The notes: generated by a model not told the origin, from the sequence alone. A DNA stretch of 9,380 nt from Mageeibacillus sp. UBA3781 (GCA_002368805.1 DFFH01000100.1:1-9380), one strand, 5' to 3'; shown: positions 1-7,828, numbered from the stretch's first letter. Made by a program: numbers and translations.

Positions 1-362
1 AATCCGAACCCCTGATTACAAAGAAGAACCCAGTCAAAGAAGATCACATCAAATGCCTTAAGCAAAAGCAGCATGACCAGAAATCTTACGAAAAACTGCC
101 AGAAGCCGTATTCATTCTTTATGCCGTCCCATGCACCCAGAATGACAGCACCGCCCATTAGAACCAGCGATAGCGCTGCCATAACATAGCCCACAGCGTG
201 CTGTCCCTTAAACCGTTCCGGGACATAGTCAGGTGTCACCTCAATGGCTTCTTTGGGAGCGGAAGAGAAAAATTTCTTGTCCTGGATAAACCCGACGCCA
301 CTCCAGAGCATCAGAAAAAGTCCCGCCATCATCATTAGTGAAAGTAAAATCGTAATCAGCAT
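1..362 (-). CDS. Small multi-spanning membrane protein, 3' end outside the window
   Basis: The start codon ATG (362-360) sits 2 nt after the TetR1 stop codon and has an AGGAG ribosome binding site at 375-371 with an 8-nt spacer, so the two genes are almost certainly co-transcribed and translationally coupled. About 120 codons are visible before the window ends and no stop is reached. The protein is hydrophobic, with likely membrane segments at residues 1-22, 56-77 and 88-114. Between the first two is a soluble loop containing EVTPDYVPERFKGQ. Near the visible end is an aromatic, acidic stretch, AFDVIFFDWVLL. I do not recognise a characterised family and see no catalytic motif. The pairing with a TetR regulator suggests a role in the response that regulator controls, but that is inference only. 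Confidence 0.8.
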   Translation of the reverse strand, partial: MLITILLSLMMMAGLFLMLWSGVGFIQDKKFFSSAPKEAIEVTPDYVPERFKGQHAVGYVMAALSLVLMGGAVILGAWDGIKNEYGFWQFFVRFLVMLLLLKAFDVIFFDWVLLCNQGFG

Positions 363-364
363 AT

Positions 365-994
365 CTATATCTCCTCATTTCTCTTTTGTGCAGCCGCCAG
401 CATCTGAAGGCCGCCGGTGTGATAGACCGAAAGCAGGTTGACGAACTGCTTGGTCTTCTTTCTGTCATATCCTCTGGATACTGCTTCGATGATGCTTTTA
501 AAAAAGGACGCAGTGATAATAGATAGAAAGCCGGAATCAAGATCGTCACTCAGTATTCCTGCTTCTTTCCATTTACGCTGGTATGCTTCCGCCTCCGAAA
601 CGCCTTCCTGAAACAGATCCTCCTGCCAGTTTCTAAGAGATGTCTTATCCGCAGACTGTAATAACAGAGAAACCTCATCCAAATGGTCAAAAACAAAATC
701 GACGACATTATCAGAAGGCAGCATTTTCATCGGGTTTTCCCGGAGCAGATCGTTATCTATCACCTGATACTGCTTCCGTATCTTGGATAGTTCGCCCTTA
801 AGTCCATCCAGAACAGGTCTTACCAGATCCGCAAAAAGTGCATCCTTGTCCTTGTAGTGACCATAGATCGCGCCTGTTGTCACGCCTGCCTCTCTGGCAA
901 TATCCCGAAGATATGCATTCTCATATCCCTTCTCGATAAATGTCCTCTTCCCCACTTGGAGAATTCTTTGTCTTGTTGCTTCTTTATCTCTCAT
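365..994 (-). CDS. TetR/AcrR-family transcriptional regulator (TetR1)
   Basis: This is a 209-residue one-component regulator of the usual TetR length. The N-terminal DNA-binding domain is clear: ATRQRILQVGKRTFIEKGYE, then a helix-turn-helix at about residues 28-47 (YLRDIAREAGVTTGAIYGHY), followed by KDKDALFADLV, typical of helix 4. The C-terminal all-helical ligand-binding and dimerisation half is unlike other proteins I can name, so the inducer is unknown. An upstream in-frame ATG at 1015 would add seven residues, but it has only AGG two nt before it and lies inside the operator palindrome. The ATG at 994 has AGAGG at 1003-999 (4-nt spacer) and leaves room for a 5' leader, so it is preferred. 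The gene has its own promoter, is insulated from the transporter operon by the terminator at 1082-1126, and is followed after 2 nt by a membrane protein gene. Confidence 0.93.
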   Translation of the reverse strand: MRDKEATRQRILQVGKRTFIEKGYENAYLRDIAREAGVTTGAIYGHYKDKDALFADLVRPVLDGLKGELSKIRKQYQVIDNDLLRENPMKMLPSDNVVDFVFDHLDEVSLLLQSADKTSLRNWQEDLFQEGVSEAEAYQRKWKEAGILSDDLDSGFLSIITASFFKSIIEAVSRGYDRKKTKQFVNLLSVYHTGGLQMLAAAQKRNEEI

Positions 995-1013
995 AAAACC
1001 TCTGCTCGCAAAC

Positions 1014-1039
1014 ATAACCTGGTTATATAACCAAGTTAT
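1014..1039. promoter_or_regulatory. 26-bp near-perfect palindrome, probable TetR1 operator
   Basis: Twelve of 13 base pairs of dyad symmetry match around a centre at 1026/1027. The core TGGTTATATAACCA (1020-1033) is perfect, and the only mismatch is the 1019/1034 pair. It lies just downstream of the tetR1 -10 hexamer and covers the predicted transcription start, the classic place for an autorepressor to bind. No other copy was seen in the window, which points to the adjacent TetR1 as its cognate protein. That assignment is inference. Confidence 0.75.
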
Positions 1040-1068
1040 ATAGTAAGCCTATGCTAACTCATTGTCAA
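1040..1068 (-). promoter_or_regulatory. tetR1 promoter
   Basis: On the minus strand there is a perfect -35 TTGACA at 1068-1063, a 17-nt spacer, and a -10 TACTAT at 1045-1040 (4 of 6 consensus bases). The predicted start of transcription is near 1033, leaving about a 39-nt leader before the ATG at 994. Two different dyads overlap this promoter: 1042-1059 across the spacer and -10, and 1014-1039 across the transcription start. Confidence 0.7.
1042..1059. promoter_or_regulatory. GTTAGC-type dyad in the tetR1 promoter
   Basis: AGTAAGCCTATGCTAACT has arms AGTAAGC and GCTAACT with one arm mismatch. It matches the dyads at 7830-7847 (transporter operon promoter) and 8652-8669 (upstream of tetR2) in sequence, spacing and distance from the -35, ending 3 nt before TTGACA. 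It probably binds the regulator that controls those promoters, most likely TetR2. Confidence 0.62.
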
Positions 1069-1081
1069 TACGGAATTCAGA

Positions 1082-1126
1082 GAAAAAAAGTTCTGGTCCC
1101 TTGAAACCAAGTGATTTCAAGGGACC
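1082..1126 (-). terminator. Rho-independent terminator of the transporter operon
   Basis: A perfect 12-bp stem (GGTCCCTTGAAA at 1095-1106 with TTTCAAGGGACC at 1115-1126) has an 8-nt loop. On the minus strand it is followed by AGAAC and then a run of seven T (1089-1083). It lies about 50 nt after the permease stop at 1177 and separates the operon from tetR1. Confidence 0.92.
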
Positions 1127-1176
1127 TTTGAACAAGAAAGAGGGGAATATATTCAGTCCGAATTCGTACATTCCTG

Positions 1177-1974
1177 CTATTCTCTATTCTTCAGTGCTTC
1201 GGTCATATCGATCTTACGGACATGCTTAACATGAATCGCATTTGTGATCAGACAGGTTGCCGTACCAAGCACAACAATGATTGCCAGGACCAGCGGGGTA
1301 ACCCGGAAGTAGAAGTAACCACTCATTGAGTTGAGCATCCCCGGCCAGATCTTGCCGATAAGGAAGTACTGTAGCGGCAGGAAAAGGATCACGGAAAGAA
1401 TAATGATCCACTGCGTCTGAGACAGGTACAGCTTATTCACTTCTTTATTCCGGTAACCGAAGACTTTCAGAAGTGAGATATTCAGTGCATTCTTGTCAAT
1501 GACCATCTTCGTAAGCATAAACATAACGATGATATAACAGATGATCCCGACTGCGGTAAGCATCACGATGAGCGACGCCATGAGGGTCTTCATCTGTTTG
1601 GCACTATCCGCCACCTTTTCTTTCGTGACGACTGTTGAGATGAAACGATCATCGATATTCTGGATCTCGCCGTCGGAGAACACCGTATTATAGTAGTCCC
1701 CGGTTTTTCCAAGATATCCGTTCAGCGTCTCCTGCGAAGAAAAAACATAGACACCAAGTTCAAAACCAACGATCTTTACTACCTTTGCATTCCATGTATG
1801 CAGTGTAAGCTTATTACTGATCTCGATCGTATCTCCGGTATGGATCCCGAGTTTCGCTGCCATGATATCGGAGATGATGATCTCATCTTTTGAAAGAGAT
1901 GCCACATCTATGTTTTGCAAATACTTCGAATCACTGCAGATACCCAGAACATTAACAGGAAGCATCCTTCCATT
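1177..1974 (-). pseudogene. C-terminal part of the FtsX-type permease, cut off by an in-frame TAG
   Basis: This stretch continues the permease reading frame without a shift after the TAG at 1975-1977 (codons N-G-R-M-L-P follow it). It encodes the end of the second extracellular domain and the last three membrane segments (about residues 129-152, 184-204 and 222-243, counted from the internal ATG at 1965), ending in TAG at 1177-1179. The segment LLKVFGYRNKEV mirrors LIATGYKKKTI in the first half, as expected for the second of two FtsX domains. The internal ATG at 1965 has GGAAGG touching it with no spacer, so efficient independent initiation is unlikely. It therefore looks like the lost second half of one protein and not a separate gene. 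It could still be expressed by read-through or amber suppression, and the stop could be an assembly or sequencing error. Confidence 0.85.
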
Positions 1975-1977
1975 CTA
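1975..1977 (-). other. In-frame amber codon interrupting the permease gene
   Basis: Minus-strand codons read GAG ACC GAG TAG AAT GGA AGG ATG, with both flanks in one frame and apparently no residue missing apart from the stop. One base change from a sense codon such as CAG would create it. The intact protein would have 754 codons. Confidence 0.9.
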
Positions 1978-3441
1978 CTCGGTCTCATAAGTACTGATCG
2001 TGTCTTTTTCCACATCAGCCGGAAGGACCGAAGGATCAGGCAGAGGGGATTTCAGGACATACTGGTATTCGGACACCGCCGATTCCGGGAGGGTTTCAAT
2101 GTATTTGTCAAAGGAGGATCGCATACCCAGACCAAACATACATAGAAGTCCTGCGAGGAAAACACCAATGATCAGAGAGATATACTGTCCCTTACTTCTT
2201 ACGACTGTACGGACACGGAAACGGTTGAGAAAACCGAGTTTTTTCATCTCATGCGCATTCTTTACGCGCTTTTCTTTTTTCGTATCTCTGCGGATCAGGC
2301 GAAGCGGGGTGAGATTGAGTTTTCTTCCGAATACGATCAGGTTAATAAGGATCACAGCAATGATCGGGAATCCGATCATGAGGATCATTCTGACCGGGTC
2401 GATCGTATAGAGCATTTTCGGAACCACATAATAGGCATACACACTCTCTGTCGGTATCTTATAGACGAATGCTAAAGCAAGCAGCAGACCGATACCGGCG
2501 GAAATCAGTGTAACCAGAATAGGTATCGTCAGATAATGACGGAGGATAGTCTTTTTCTTATATCCGGTAGCGATCAGGACACCGACAAACGAACACTCGT
2601 CCTCGAAGGTATGTACCGACACCAGTGCGAACAGGAAGGCAACGATCACCATGGAAAGGATCATGAAATAGGTGGACATGTTGATATTCAGTTCCAGTTT
2701 AGAAATCAGATTGTTTACTCTGTTATTGTCACCGATCGCACAATAATCAGTCAGAACACCCTTATCTCCAAGCTTTTTAATGATTTCCCGGTTCTCCCGG
2801 TTGACTTCCTCTCTGGAAAGATCATTTTTGAATTTATAGGCATACTGATAGGTCATCTTTGCCGGGTCCAATGAGGAGAAGAATCCGTCGCTGACGATAG
2901 CAACTCCGAAGACTTCACGGTCCGCCAGAAGGTCTCCCAGTTCCCTGAAGCTGACGATATATTCAGGAAGTCCGATAATACCCGAAACCTCCATTTCCTC
3001 TGTTCCGACCTGAAAACGGTCACCGAGTTTCAGATCATGGGCTTCTGCATAGAGACGATCCAGCGCGATCTCCTTATCACTGTCCGGAAAGCTTCCTTCC
3101 AGCAGGAACGGTACATCAATGGATTTACGCATCCGGAATACACGGATATCCGACTCCTCCACAGAAGGAAGATCAGAATACGGCTGGTATTCGAGTTCGA
3201 GCGCATCCCCCAGAAGACTGGAAACCTCAGATTTATCCATCGGTTCAGAAAGGGCAAAGAATCCGTCTTCCAGACCGTTCTTGTCTTCCATATCATGGAA
3301 TGACGCCCTTATCCCTTGATTACCTACCACATAGGAAGCAGAAAGACAGATCACGAGAATAATAAACAGCGCGATTCCTCCGTAGATTCCGATGTTTCTT
3401 TTTAAGAATCGGGGAAGTCTTTTCTTTAGAACATTTTTCAT
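1975..3441 (-). CDS. FtsX/MacB-type ABC transporter permease, N-terminal part (truncated)
   Basis: This is the membrane partner of the ATPase encoded just upstream (19-nt gap). The ATG at 3441 is preferred because AGAGG lies at 3453-3449 with a 7-nt spacer. The alternative ATG at 3471 would overlap the ATPase gene and has no site. The 488-residue product has a basic N-terminus, a first membrane helix (about 19-40), a large extracellular domain (about 41-240), three helices of the first FtsX domain (about 245-266, 293-317 and 342-361), a basic cytoplasmic linker, and a fifth helix (about 410-430). Translation stops early in the second extracellular domain at TAG 1977-1975. Full-length double-FtsX permeases of this type carry a second FtsX domain with three more helices, which here lies downstream in the same frame. 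As written, the product lacks that half and is probably non-functional unless the stop is suppressed. Such transporters usually export peptides, lipids or antimicrobial compounds, or act as mechanotransmitters. The substrate here is unknown. Confidence 0.88.
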   Translation of the reverse strand: MKNVLKKRLPRFLKRNIGIYGGIALFIILVICLSASYVVGNQGIRASFHDMEDKNGLEDGFFALSEPMDKSEVSSLLGDALELEYQPYSDLPSVEESDIRVFRMRKSIDVPFLLEGSFPDSDKEIALDRLYAEAHDLKLGDRFQVGTEEMEVSGIIGLPEYIVSFRELGDLLADREVFGVAIVSDGFFSSLDPAKMTYQYAYKFKNDLSREEVNRENREIIKKLGDKGVLTDYCAIGDNNRVNNLISKLELNINMSTYFMILSMVIVAFLFALVSVHTFEDECSFVGVLIATGYKKKTILRHYLTIPILVTLISAGIGLLLALAFVYKIPTESVYAYYVVPKMLYTIDPVRMILMIGFPIIAVILINLIVFGRKLNLTPLRLIRRDTKKEKRVKNAHEMKKLGFLNRFRVRTVVRSKGQYISLIIGVFLAGLLCMFGLGMRSSFDKYIETLPESAVSEYQYVLKSPLPDPSVLPADVEKDTISTYETE

Positions 3442-3460
3442 GATGTCACCTCTTCCCCCG

Positions 3461-4159
3461 TTACCATGCAAGATCCTTAGCCGCGGTCTTTGACGGGTTG
3501 ACCTCGTTTTTGGTGATCCTTCCGTCTTTCAGATGGATGATCCGGTCGGACATCCGGCTGATCGCTTCGTTATGAGTTACGATCAGGATCGTGGTGTTAT
3601 ATTCTCTGTTCACGCCTTCCAGGAGTTCGAGGATCTCCTTCGAGGTATCATAGTCCAGCGCACCGGTTGGCTCATCACAAAGAAGCAGCGTCGGAGCTTT
3701 GATCAAAGCTCTTCCGATCGAGGTTCTCTGCTGCTGGCCTCCGGAAAGCTGTCTCGGGTATTTATTCTGATGCTCTTTTAATCCCAGATCCTTAAGAAGT
3801 TTTTGGATATCCAGGGATTTCTTTCCCAAAAATCCACAGACTTCGATATTCTCTTTGACCGTCAGATCCGGGATCAGGTTATAAAACTGGAACACAAAGC
3901 CCAGGTGATCTCTTCTATACTCCAGAAGACCGTCCTTATCATCCAGTTCGATCTTCTTGCCATTGATACGTATCTCTCCGGATGTGAGTGTATCGATACC
4001 GCCGATCAGATTAAGAAGTGTCGATTTACCAGCTCCGGAAGGTCCGAGGACCGTACAGATCTCCCCTTTTTCAAGCTGAAAGTTTAACCCCTTCAGTACG
4101 TGTACAACGTTTTCCCCGATGCCATAGTCCTTTTTAAGTTCTTTAACTTCTACAAACAT
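3461..4159 (-). CDS. ABC transporter ATP-binding protein, MacB/LolD type
   Basis: This is a 232-residue cytoplasmic ATPase, the normal size for MacB/LolD-family subunits that pair with FtsX-type permeases. All motifs are intact: Walker A GPSGAGKST (39-47), Q-loop region VFQFYNLIP (89-97), signature LSGGQQQR (138-145), Walker B with catalytic glutamate LLLCDEP (158-164), D-loop GALD (166-169), and switch histidine VTHN (194-197). The nearest site, AAGGA at 4173-4169, is 9 nt before the ATG at 4159 but only 3 nt before the ATG at 4165, so 4159 is chosen. The two products differ by only two residues. Longer upstream starts would add a basic tail unlike the family. The gene is followed after 19 nt by its permease, and it lies about 100 nt after the second half-exporter, separated by a hairpin at 4203-4231. 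Confidence 0.94.
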   Translation of the reverse strand: MFVEVKELKKDYGIGENVVHVLKGLNFQLEKGEICTVLGPSGAGKSTLLNLIGGIDTLTSGEIRINGKKIELDDKDGLLEYRRDHLGFVFQFYNLIPDLTVKENIEVCGFLGKKSLDIQKLLKDLGLKEHQNKYPRQLSGGQQQRTSIGRALIKAPTLLLCDEPTGALDYDTSKEILELLEGVNREYNTTILIVTHNEAISRMSDRIIHLKDGRITKNEVNPSKTAAKDLAW

Positions 4160-4202
4160 TTCCATATATCCTTTCTGATATTTTTTTCGCGTACTATACC
4201 CG

Positions 4203-4231
4203 GGGAAGGTGCTTTTTCTTGTCACCTTCCC
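4203..4231. repeat. Intercistronic hairpin between the two transporter gene pairs
   Basis: A perfect 9-bp inverted repeat (GGGAAGGTG at 4203-4211, CACCTTCCC at 4223-4231) has an 11-nt loop and sits in the 100-nt gap after the second half-exporter gene. On the coding strand it is not followed by a T-run (CGGGTATAGTACGCG follows), so it is a poor intrinsic terminator. It may act in mRNA processing or 3'-end protection, or as a partial terminator that sets different levels for the two transporters. No convincing promoter was found in the rest of the gap, although a TATAGT hexamer at 4197-4192 lacks a well-spaced -35. Confidence 0.6.
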
Positions 4232-4259
4232 TTGTTTAGTGTTTCTTTATCTGTTTTTC

Positions 4260-5999
4260 TTATTCGACTATTTTCCAGGAAGAAGCTTCTTGCCGTTCAA
4301 GTATAAACTGTTTATAGATGCCATCCTGGCTGAGCAGTTCTTCATGTGTGCCATGCTGGGCGATCCGTCCGTCATCGATCACGAAGATCTGATTGGCGTG
4401 CCGCACGGTCTTAAGCCGGTGCGCGATCATGATGATCGTTTTCTCCCTTGTCAGTTCCTCGATGGCCGAAGTAAGCTCCGCTTCATTTTCCGGATCCACA
4501 TTCGCCGTGGCTTCATCGAGAATAATGATCGGGGAATCCTTCAGGATCGCTCTTGCAATGGAGATACGCTGCTTTTCACCTCCGGAAAGACTGGCGCCGC
4601 CTTCTCCGATCACGGTATCGTATCCATCCGGCAAAGCTCTTATGAAATCATCACAGCGTGCTTTTTTCGCGGCGGCAACAACTTCTTCCATACCTGCATC
4701 AGGTTTACCGAAGCGGATGTTATTGGCGATCGTATCTTCGAAAAGGTATACTCTCTGGAACACGAAACTGAAATTTTTCATTAATGAGTCGAAACTATAG
4801 TCTTTTACATTTCTTCCGCCAAGTTTGACCACGCCTTCATCCACATCCCAGAACCGGGCAAGAAGATTACAAAGAGTCGTCTTTCCGCCTCCGGATGGAC
4901 CGACGAAAGCCGTGGTCGTCTTCTCCGGGATCGTAAGTGAAACATCGTTGATGATCTTCTTTTTGTCATACGAGAAGCCGATATGCTCGACAGAAATCGT
5001 ATGGTTCTCCGGTGTGATATCTTCTCCGTCAATATCCATCGGCGGCATGTCCATGATCTCTTTTGCCTTGGTAACGGCAATGTTGATATTACGCATCAGC
5101 GCAGAGAAGACACCCATGATCTCCAGACTTTCGTAAACCATGAAGGAGGAGATCATCATCATGATGCAGTAAAGAAGAGACATGCTTCCATCGAAATAGA
5201 ACTTCAGCGATGCAAGGCACATCAGAACACCGGTAAGCTTGGTCGTCAGTCCCTGAAGGAATACATGAGGCATGACGCAGAACTCCAGCTTTGTATCCGT
5301 CTTCACCTTGCCGGCGATGGCCTTCTCCAGTTTCTTTGCCGTTTTATCTGTCAGGTTATAATTCTTTACTTCAGCGATTCCCTGAACATATTCGATCACA
5401 GCGGTAACGATCGCCTCATCCGCTGCATGTTTCATCGGCGCTACGATTTTCGTGCTCTTCTGCATAAATGTATTCCAAAGGACGAAGATCACAATTCCGG
5501 CAAGAAGGATCAGACCGATCCTCCAGTCGAAGGCGAATACAAACACAGCGATTACAGCAGTGGTAAGAATTCCTTGCGATACGACCATAACAATACGTGT
5601 TGCAATATCCGAGAGGCTCTCCATAACATTTGTCGTTACATTCGTGATGGAACCCAGACTGTTATGATTAAAAAATCCCATAGGAAGATAACGGAGATGC
5701 TCGGCGATCTCTATACGTTTATGCGCGCAAGAGTGGTATCCGGCCTCTGTCTGAAGCATCGTGACCTTAAGTCCTATCAGGATCTGCCCGATCACAGATA
5801 CCAGCATGATGCCTAAGGAAAGAAGGATCCTACTGTTTGTCATGTCATTTTCGATCACACCCTGTGCAAAAACTGCAATAGCAGAAATACGGAGGGCTGC
5901 AAAAACTGCTTTTACCACACTGAGTACAATGGCCAGATATAGTTTCTTCCTATCTTCTTCATTACAGAAGTCGAAGAATTTTCTAAGTGTCGAAAACAT
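4260..5999 (-). CDS. Half-size ABC exporter, second subunit of a pair
   Basis: This 579-residue type IV (ABC1-fold) half-transporter has an N-terminal six-helix membrane domain (about 1-310, with clear hydrophobic stretches near 22-48, 57-82, 133-178 and 245-300) fused to a nucleotide-binding domain. The motifs are complete: Walker A GPSGGGKTT (367-375), Q-loop FQRVYLF (414-420), signature LSGGEKQR (471-478), Walker B with catalytic glutamate IIILDEAT (491-498), and switch histidine IAHR (525-528). The ATG at 5999 is chosen because it follows AGGAGG (6014-6009, 9-nt spacer) and lies 1 nt after the upstream stop. Starts further up would overlap the previous gene by about 100 nt. The tight coupling to a homologous but distinct half-transporter indicates a heterodimer. 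The general architecture and the DPENEAEL segment after Walker B recall the IrtAB/YbtPQ-like branch, but no substrate can be assigned. Confidence 0.95.
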   Translation of the reverse strand: MFSTLRKFFDFCNEEDRKKLYLAIVLSVVKAVFAALRISAIAVFAQGVIENDMTNSRILLSLGIMLVSVIGQILIGLKVTMLQTEAGYHSCAHKRIEIAEHLRYLPMGFFNHNSLGSITNVTTNVMESLSDIATRIVMVVSQGILTTAVIAVFVFAFDWRIGLILLAGIVIFVLWNTFMQKSTKIVAPMKHAADEAIVTAVIEYVQGIAEVKNYNLTDKTAKKLEKAIAGKVKTDTKLEFCVMPHVFLQGLTTKLTGVLMCLASLKFYFDGSMSLLYCIMMMISSFMVYESLEIMGVFSALMRNINIAVTKAKEIMDMPPMDIDGEDITPENHTISVEHIGFSYDKKKIINDVSLTIPEKTTTAFVGPSGGGKTTLCNLLARFWDVDEGVVKLGGRNVKDYSFDSLMKNFSFVFQRVYLFEDTIANNIRFGKPDAGMEEVVAAAKKARCDDFIRALPDGYDTVIGEGGASLSGGEKQRISIARAILKDSPIIILDEATANVDPENEAELTSAIEELTREKTIIMIAHRLKTVRHANQIFVIDDGRIAQHGTHEELLSQDGIYKQFILERQEASSWKIVE

Positions 6000-6000
6000 C

Positions 6001-7758
6001 TTATTCCACCTCCTTTGAAAGCACATGGGCATCCCACATCTTACGGTACAGTCCGCTTTGCTTAAGAAGCTCTTCCTGCGTACCGCAGGCCTCGATACCA
6101 CCCTGGTTCACAAGGATAATATTGTCTGCCGAAGCAATCGTAGAAAGCCGGTGCGCAATAACGATCAGCGTTTTCCCCCGGACCAGTTTCGCTACGCTCT
6201 TTTGTACCAGTGCTTCATTCTCCGGATCTGTATAGGCCGTTGCTTCATCAAGTATCACGACAGGAGCATCTTTCAGCATCGCACGCGCGATGGATATCCT
6301 CTGGCGCTCTCCGCCGGACAGATGAGATCCGGCACCGCCGCATATCGTCTGATATCCGTCTTCAAGACGCATAATGAAATCATGACATCCGCATCTTTTC
6401 GCGGCATCGATCACCTGTTCATCCGTTGCTCCCGGACGCCCCATACGGATGTTTTCCATAACCGACTCATCAAAGAGATAGTTATCCTGGGAAACATAGG
6501 CAATGTTCCGGTTGTATATATCCAGGGGGATCTTACGGATATCTACTCCACCGAGAAGGATCGCGCCTTGATCCACATCCCAGAAAGAAGCAATGAGCTT
6601 GGCGATCGTCGACTTTCCTGATCCCGAAGGACCAACCAGCGCATTGACTGTGCCTTCTTTGATCCGAAGGTTTACACCGTGAAGCACTTCTTCTTTTTCA
6701 TAGGCAAAATGGACATTTTCCAGTTCGATATCATATCCTTCGGGAAGTTCGGATACTTTATCCGGACGTTCCAGTTCCGGTTTCACGATAATGGATGTTG
6801 CCTCGCCGATAATTACCTGACATTTCTTCAGGTCATCCAGATAAGTGGCAATGACCAGAAATGGCGATACCAGCCCGAGCGCAAGAATGATCAGCATAAA
6901 TGCATCACTTCCGCTGACCCATCCGCGGCTATAGAACCATCCCGCAAAAGGAACCAGGGAAAGAAGCTGCGCCGGAAGCATCGTCAGCGCCACATTCTGA
7001 TACACATTGCAGCTTCTCATCCACTCTATAAAACAGTCCGCACCTTCCTTCGCCGCCGTGACAAACTTGGCGTAAGAGGTCTTTGCTTTACCGAAAGCCT
7101 TGATTACTTCGATACCGTTTATATACTCGACGGCAGTATCGTTCAGTGCTTTTGTCTTATCAATGGTATTCTGGAAACGCGCTCCGGCACCGATAAATTC
7201 AAAACTGAAGAAAAGAGCACCAATCGGAAGTGAAAGGAGCGAAAGAAGCGCGAGTTTCCAATTGATCGTCAGCATATATACAAAGACAACGATCGGGATA
7301 AGAAGATTCGAGGTCACTTCCGGAAGGATGTGCGCCATAGTCGTCTCCACTGAATCAACACGCTCGATAATGATGTTCTTATATGTTCCTGACGATTCAG
7401 AAAGAACATCTCCGAGCGGCATCTTTGCCATATGTTTCGTGATCCGTCTCCGGATATTCCCGAGTACTTCAAATGTTGCTCTATGAGACAGCGCTGTTGA
7501 GATCGTATGCATCAGGCGGTTCAGTACCCAGCAGATCGCAACAAAGAGCAGCTGCCGATAGCAGAATGTGCTATCTGCATTTCCGGAAAGGAGTTCTTTG
7601 ACGATCCTACCGATAAAAATATATGGCAGGAAGCCAAAAGCGACGCTAAGTATGGCAAGTACTATACTTGCGATGTAATAGCTTTTCTTTGACCCCGCAA
7701 ACTCCACGACCCAGCTGACCGTTGACCGTGGCTTTACCTTTGATGTGTTTTTTTCCAT
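6001..7758 (-). CDS. Half-size ABC exporter, first subunit of a pair
   Basis: This 585-residue protein has the membrane-domain plus ATPase-domain architecture of half-size exporters. Hydrophobic segments near 28-52, 68-90, 148-190 and 260-308 form the six-helix membrane part. The ATPase domain carries Walker A GPSGSGKST (376-384), Q-loop region VSQDNYLF (422-429), signature LSGGERQR (480-487), Walker B with catalytic glutamate VVILDEAT (500-507), and switch histidine IAHR (534-537). Both partners keep consensus residues, so both ATP sites of the heterodimer should be active, unlike exporters with one degenerate site. The ATG at 7758 has AGGAGG at 7772-7767 with an 8-nt spacer. A GTG immediately upstream (7761) would give one more residue at a shorter 5-nt spacing. 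This is the first gene of the transporter operon and sits directly behind a promoter carrying a GTTAGC dyad. Export of a toxic compound is a common role for such pairs, but import-type relatives also exist. Confidence 0.95.
   Translation of the reverse strand: MEKNTSKVKPRSTVSWVVEFAGSKKSYYIASIVLAILSVAFGFLPYIFIGRIVKELLSGNADSTFCYRQLLFVAICWVLNRLMHTISTALSHRATFEVLGNIRRRITKHMAKMPLGDVLSESSGTYKNIIIERVDSVETTMAHILPEVTSNLLIPIVVFVYMLTINWKLALLSLLSLPIGALFFSFEFIGAGARFQNTIDKTKALNDTAVEYINGIEVIKAFGKAKTSYAKFVTAAKEGADCFIEWMRSCNVYQNVALTMLPAQLLSLVPFAGWFYSRGWVSGSDAFMLIILALGLVSPFLVIATYLDDLKKCQVIIGEATSIIVKPELERPDKVSELPEGYDIELENVHFAYEKEEVLHGVNLRIKEGTVNALVGPSGSGKSTIAKLIASFWDVDQGAILLGGVDIRKIPLDIYNRNIAYVSQDNYLFDESVMENIRMGRPGATDEQVIDAAKRCGCHDFIMRLEDGYQTICGGAGSHLSGGERQRISIARAMLKDAPVVILDEATAYTDPENEALVQKSVAKLVRGKTLIVIAHRLSTIASADNIILVNQGGIEACGTQEELLKQSGLYRKMWDAHVLSKEVE
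6009..6014 (-). promoter_or_regulatory. Strong ribosome binding site inside the end of the first half-exporter gene
   Basis: AAAGGAGGTG on the minus strand (6016-6007), with core AGGAGG at 6014-6009, lies 9 nt before the ATG at 5999. It encodes the last codons of the first subunit (E-V-E then TAA at 6003-6001). The overlap fixes the start of the second subunit and implies coupled, near-equal synthesis of the two. Confidence 0.9.
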
Positions 7759-7828
7759 CACTCACCCCTCCTTGTTTTATCTCAACCGGCAGATGGAATA
7801 CCGGAGAAAAAATCTGGTGAACTATTTG

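Noticed and set aside
1960..1990. Programmed frameshift between the two permease parts
   Set aside because: Both parts are in the same reading frame, so only a stop codon separates them.
4203..4231. Intrinsic terminator between the exporter pair and the MacB-type genes
   Set aside because: The stem is good but no T-tract follows on the coding strand, so it is listed only as a hairpin.
4209..4784. 191-codon plus-strand open frame at the end of the second half-exporter gene
   Set aside because: It overlaps conserved ABC ATPase coding sequence in antisense, with no recognisable protein features.
4983..5816. 277-codon open frame on the plus strand opposite the second half-exporter
   Set aside because: It is antisense to a gene with full ABC motifs, has no plausible ribosome binding site or domain, and reads as low-complexity His/Arg/Asp-rich sequence typical of a shadow frame.
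6000..6101. Longer start for the second half-exporter at 6101
   Set aside because: It would overlap the preceding gene by about 100 nt and lacks support, while ATG 5999 has a strong site and the usual family N-terminus.
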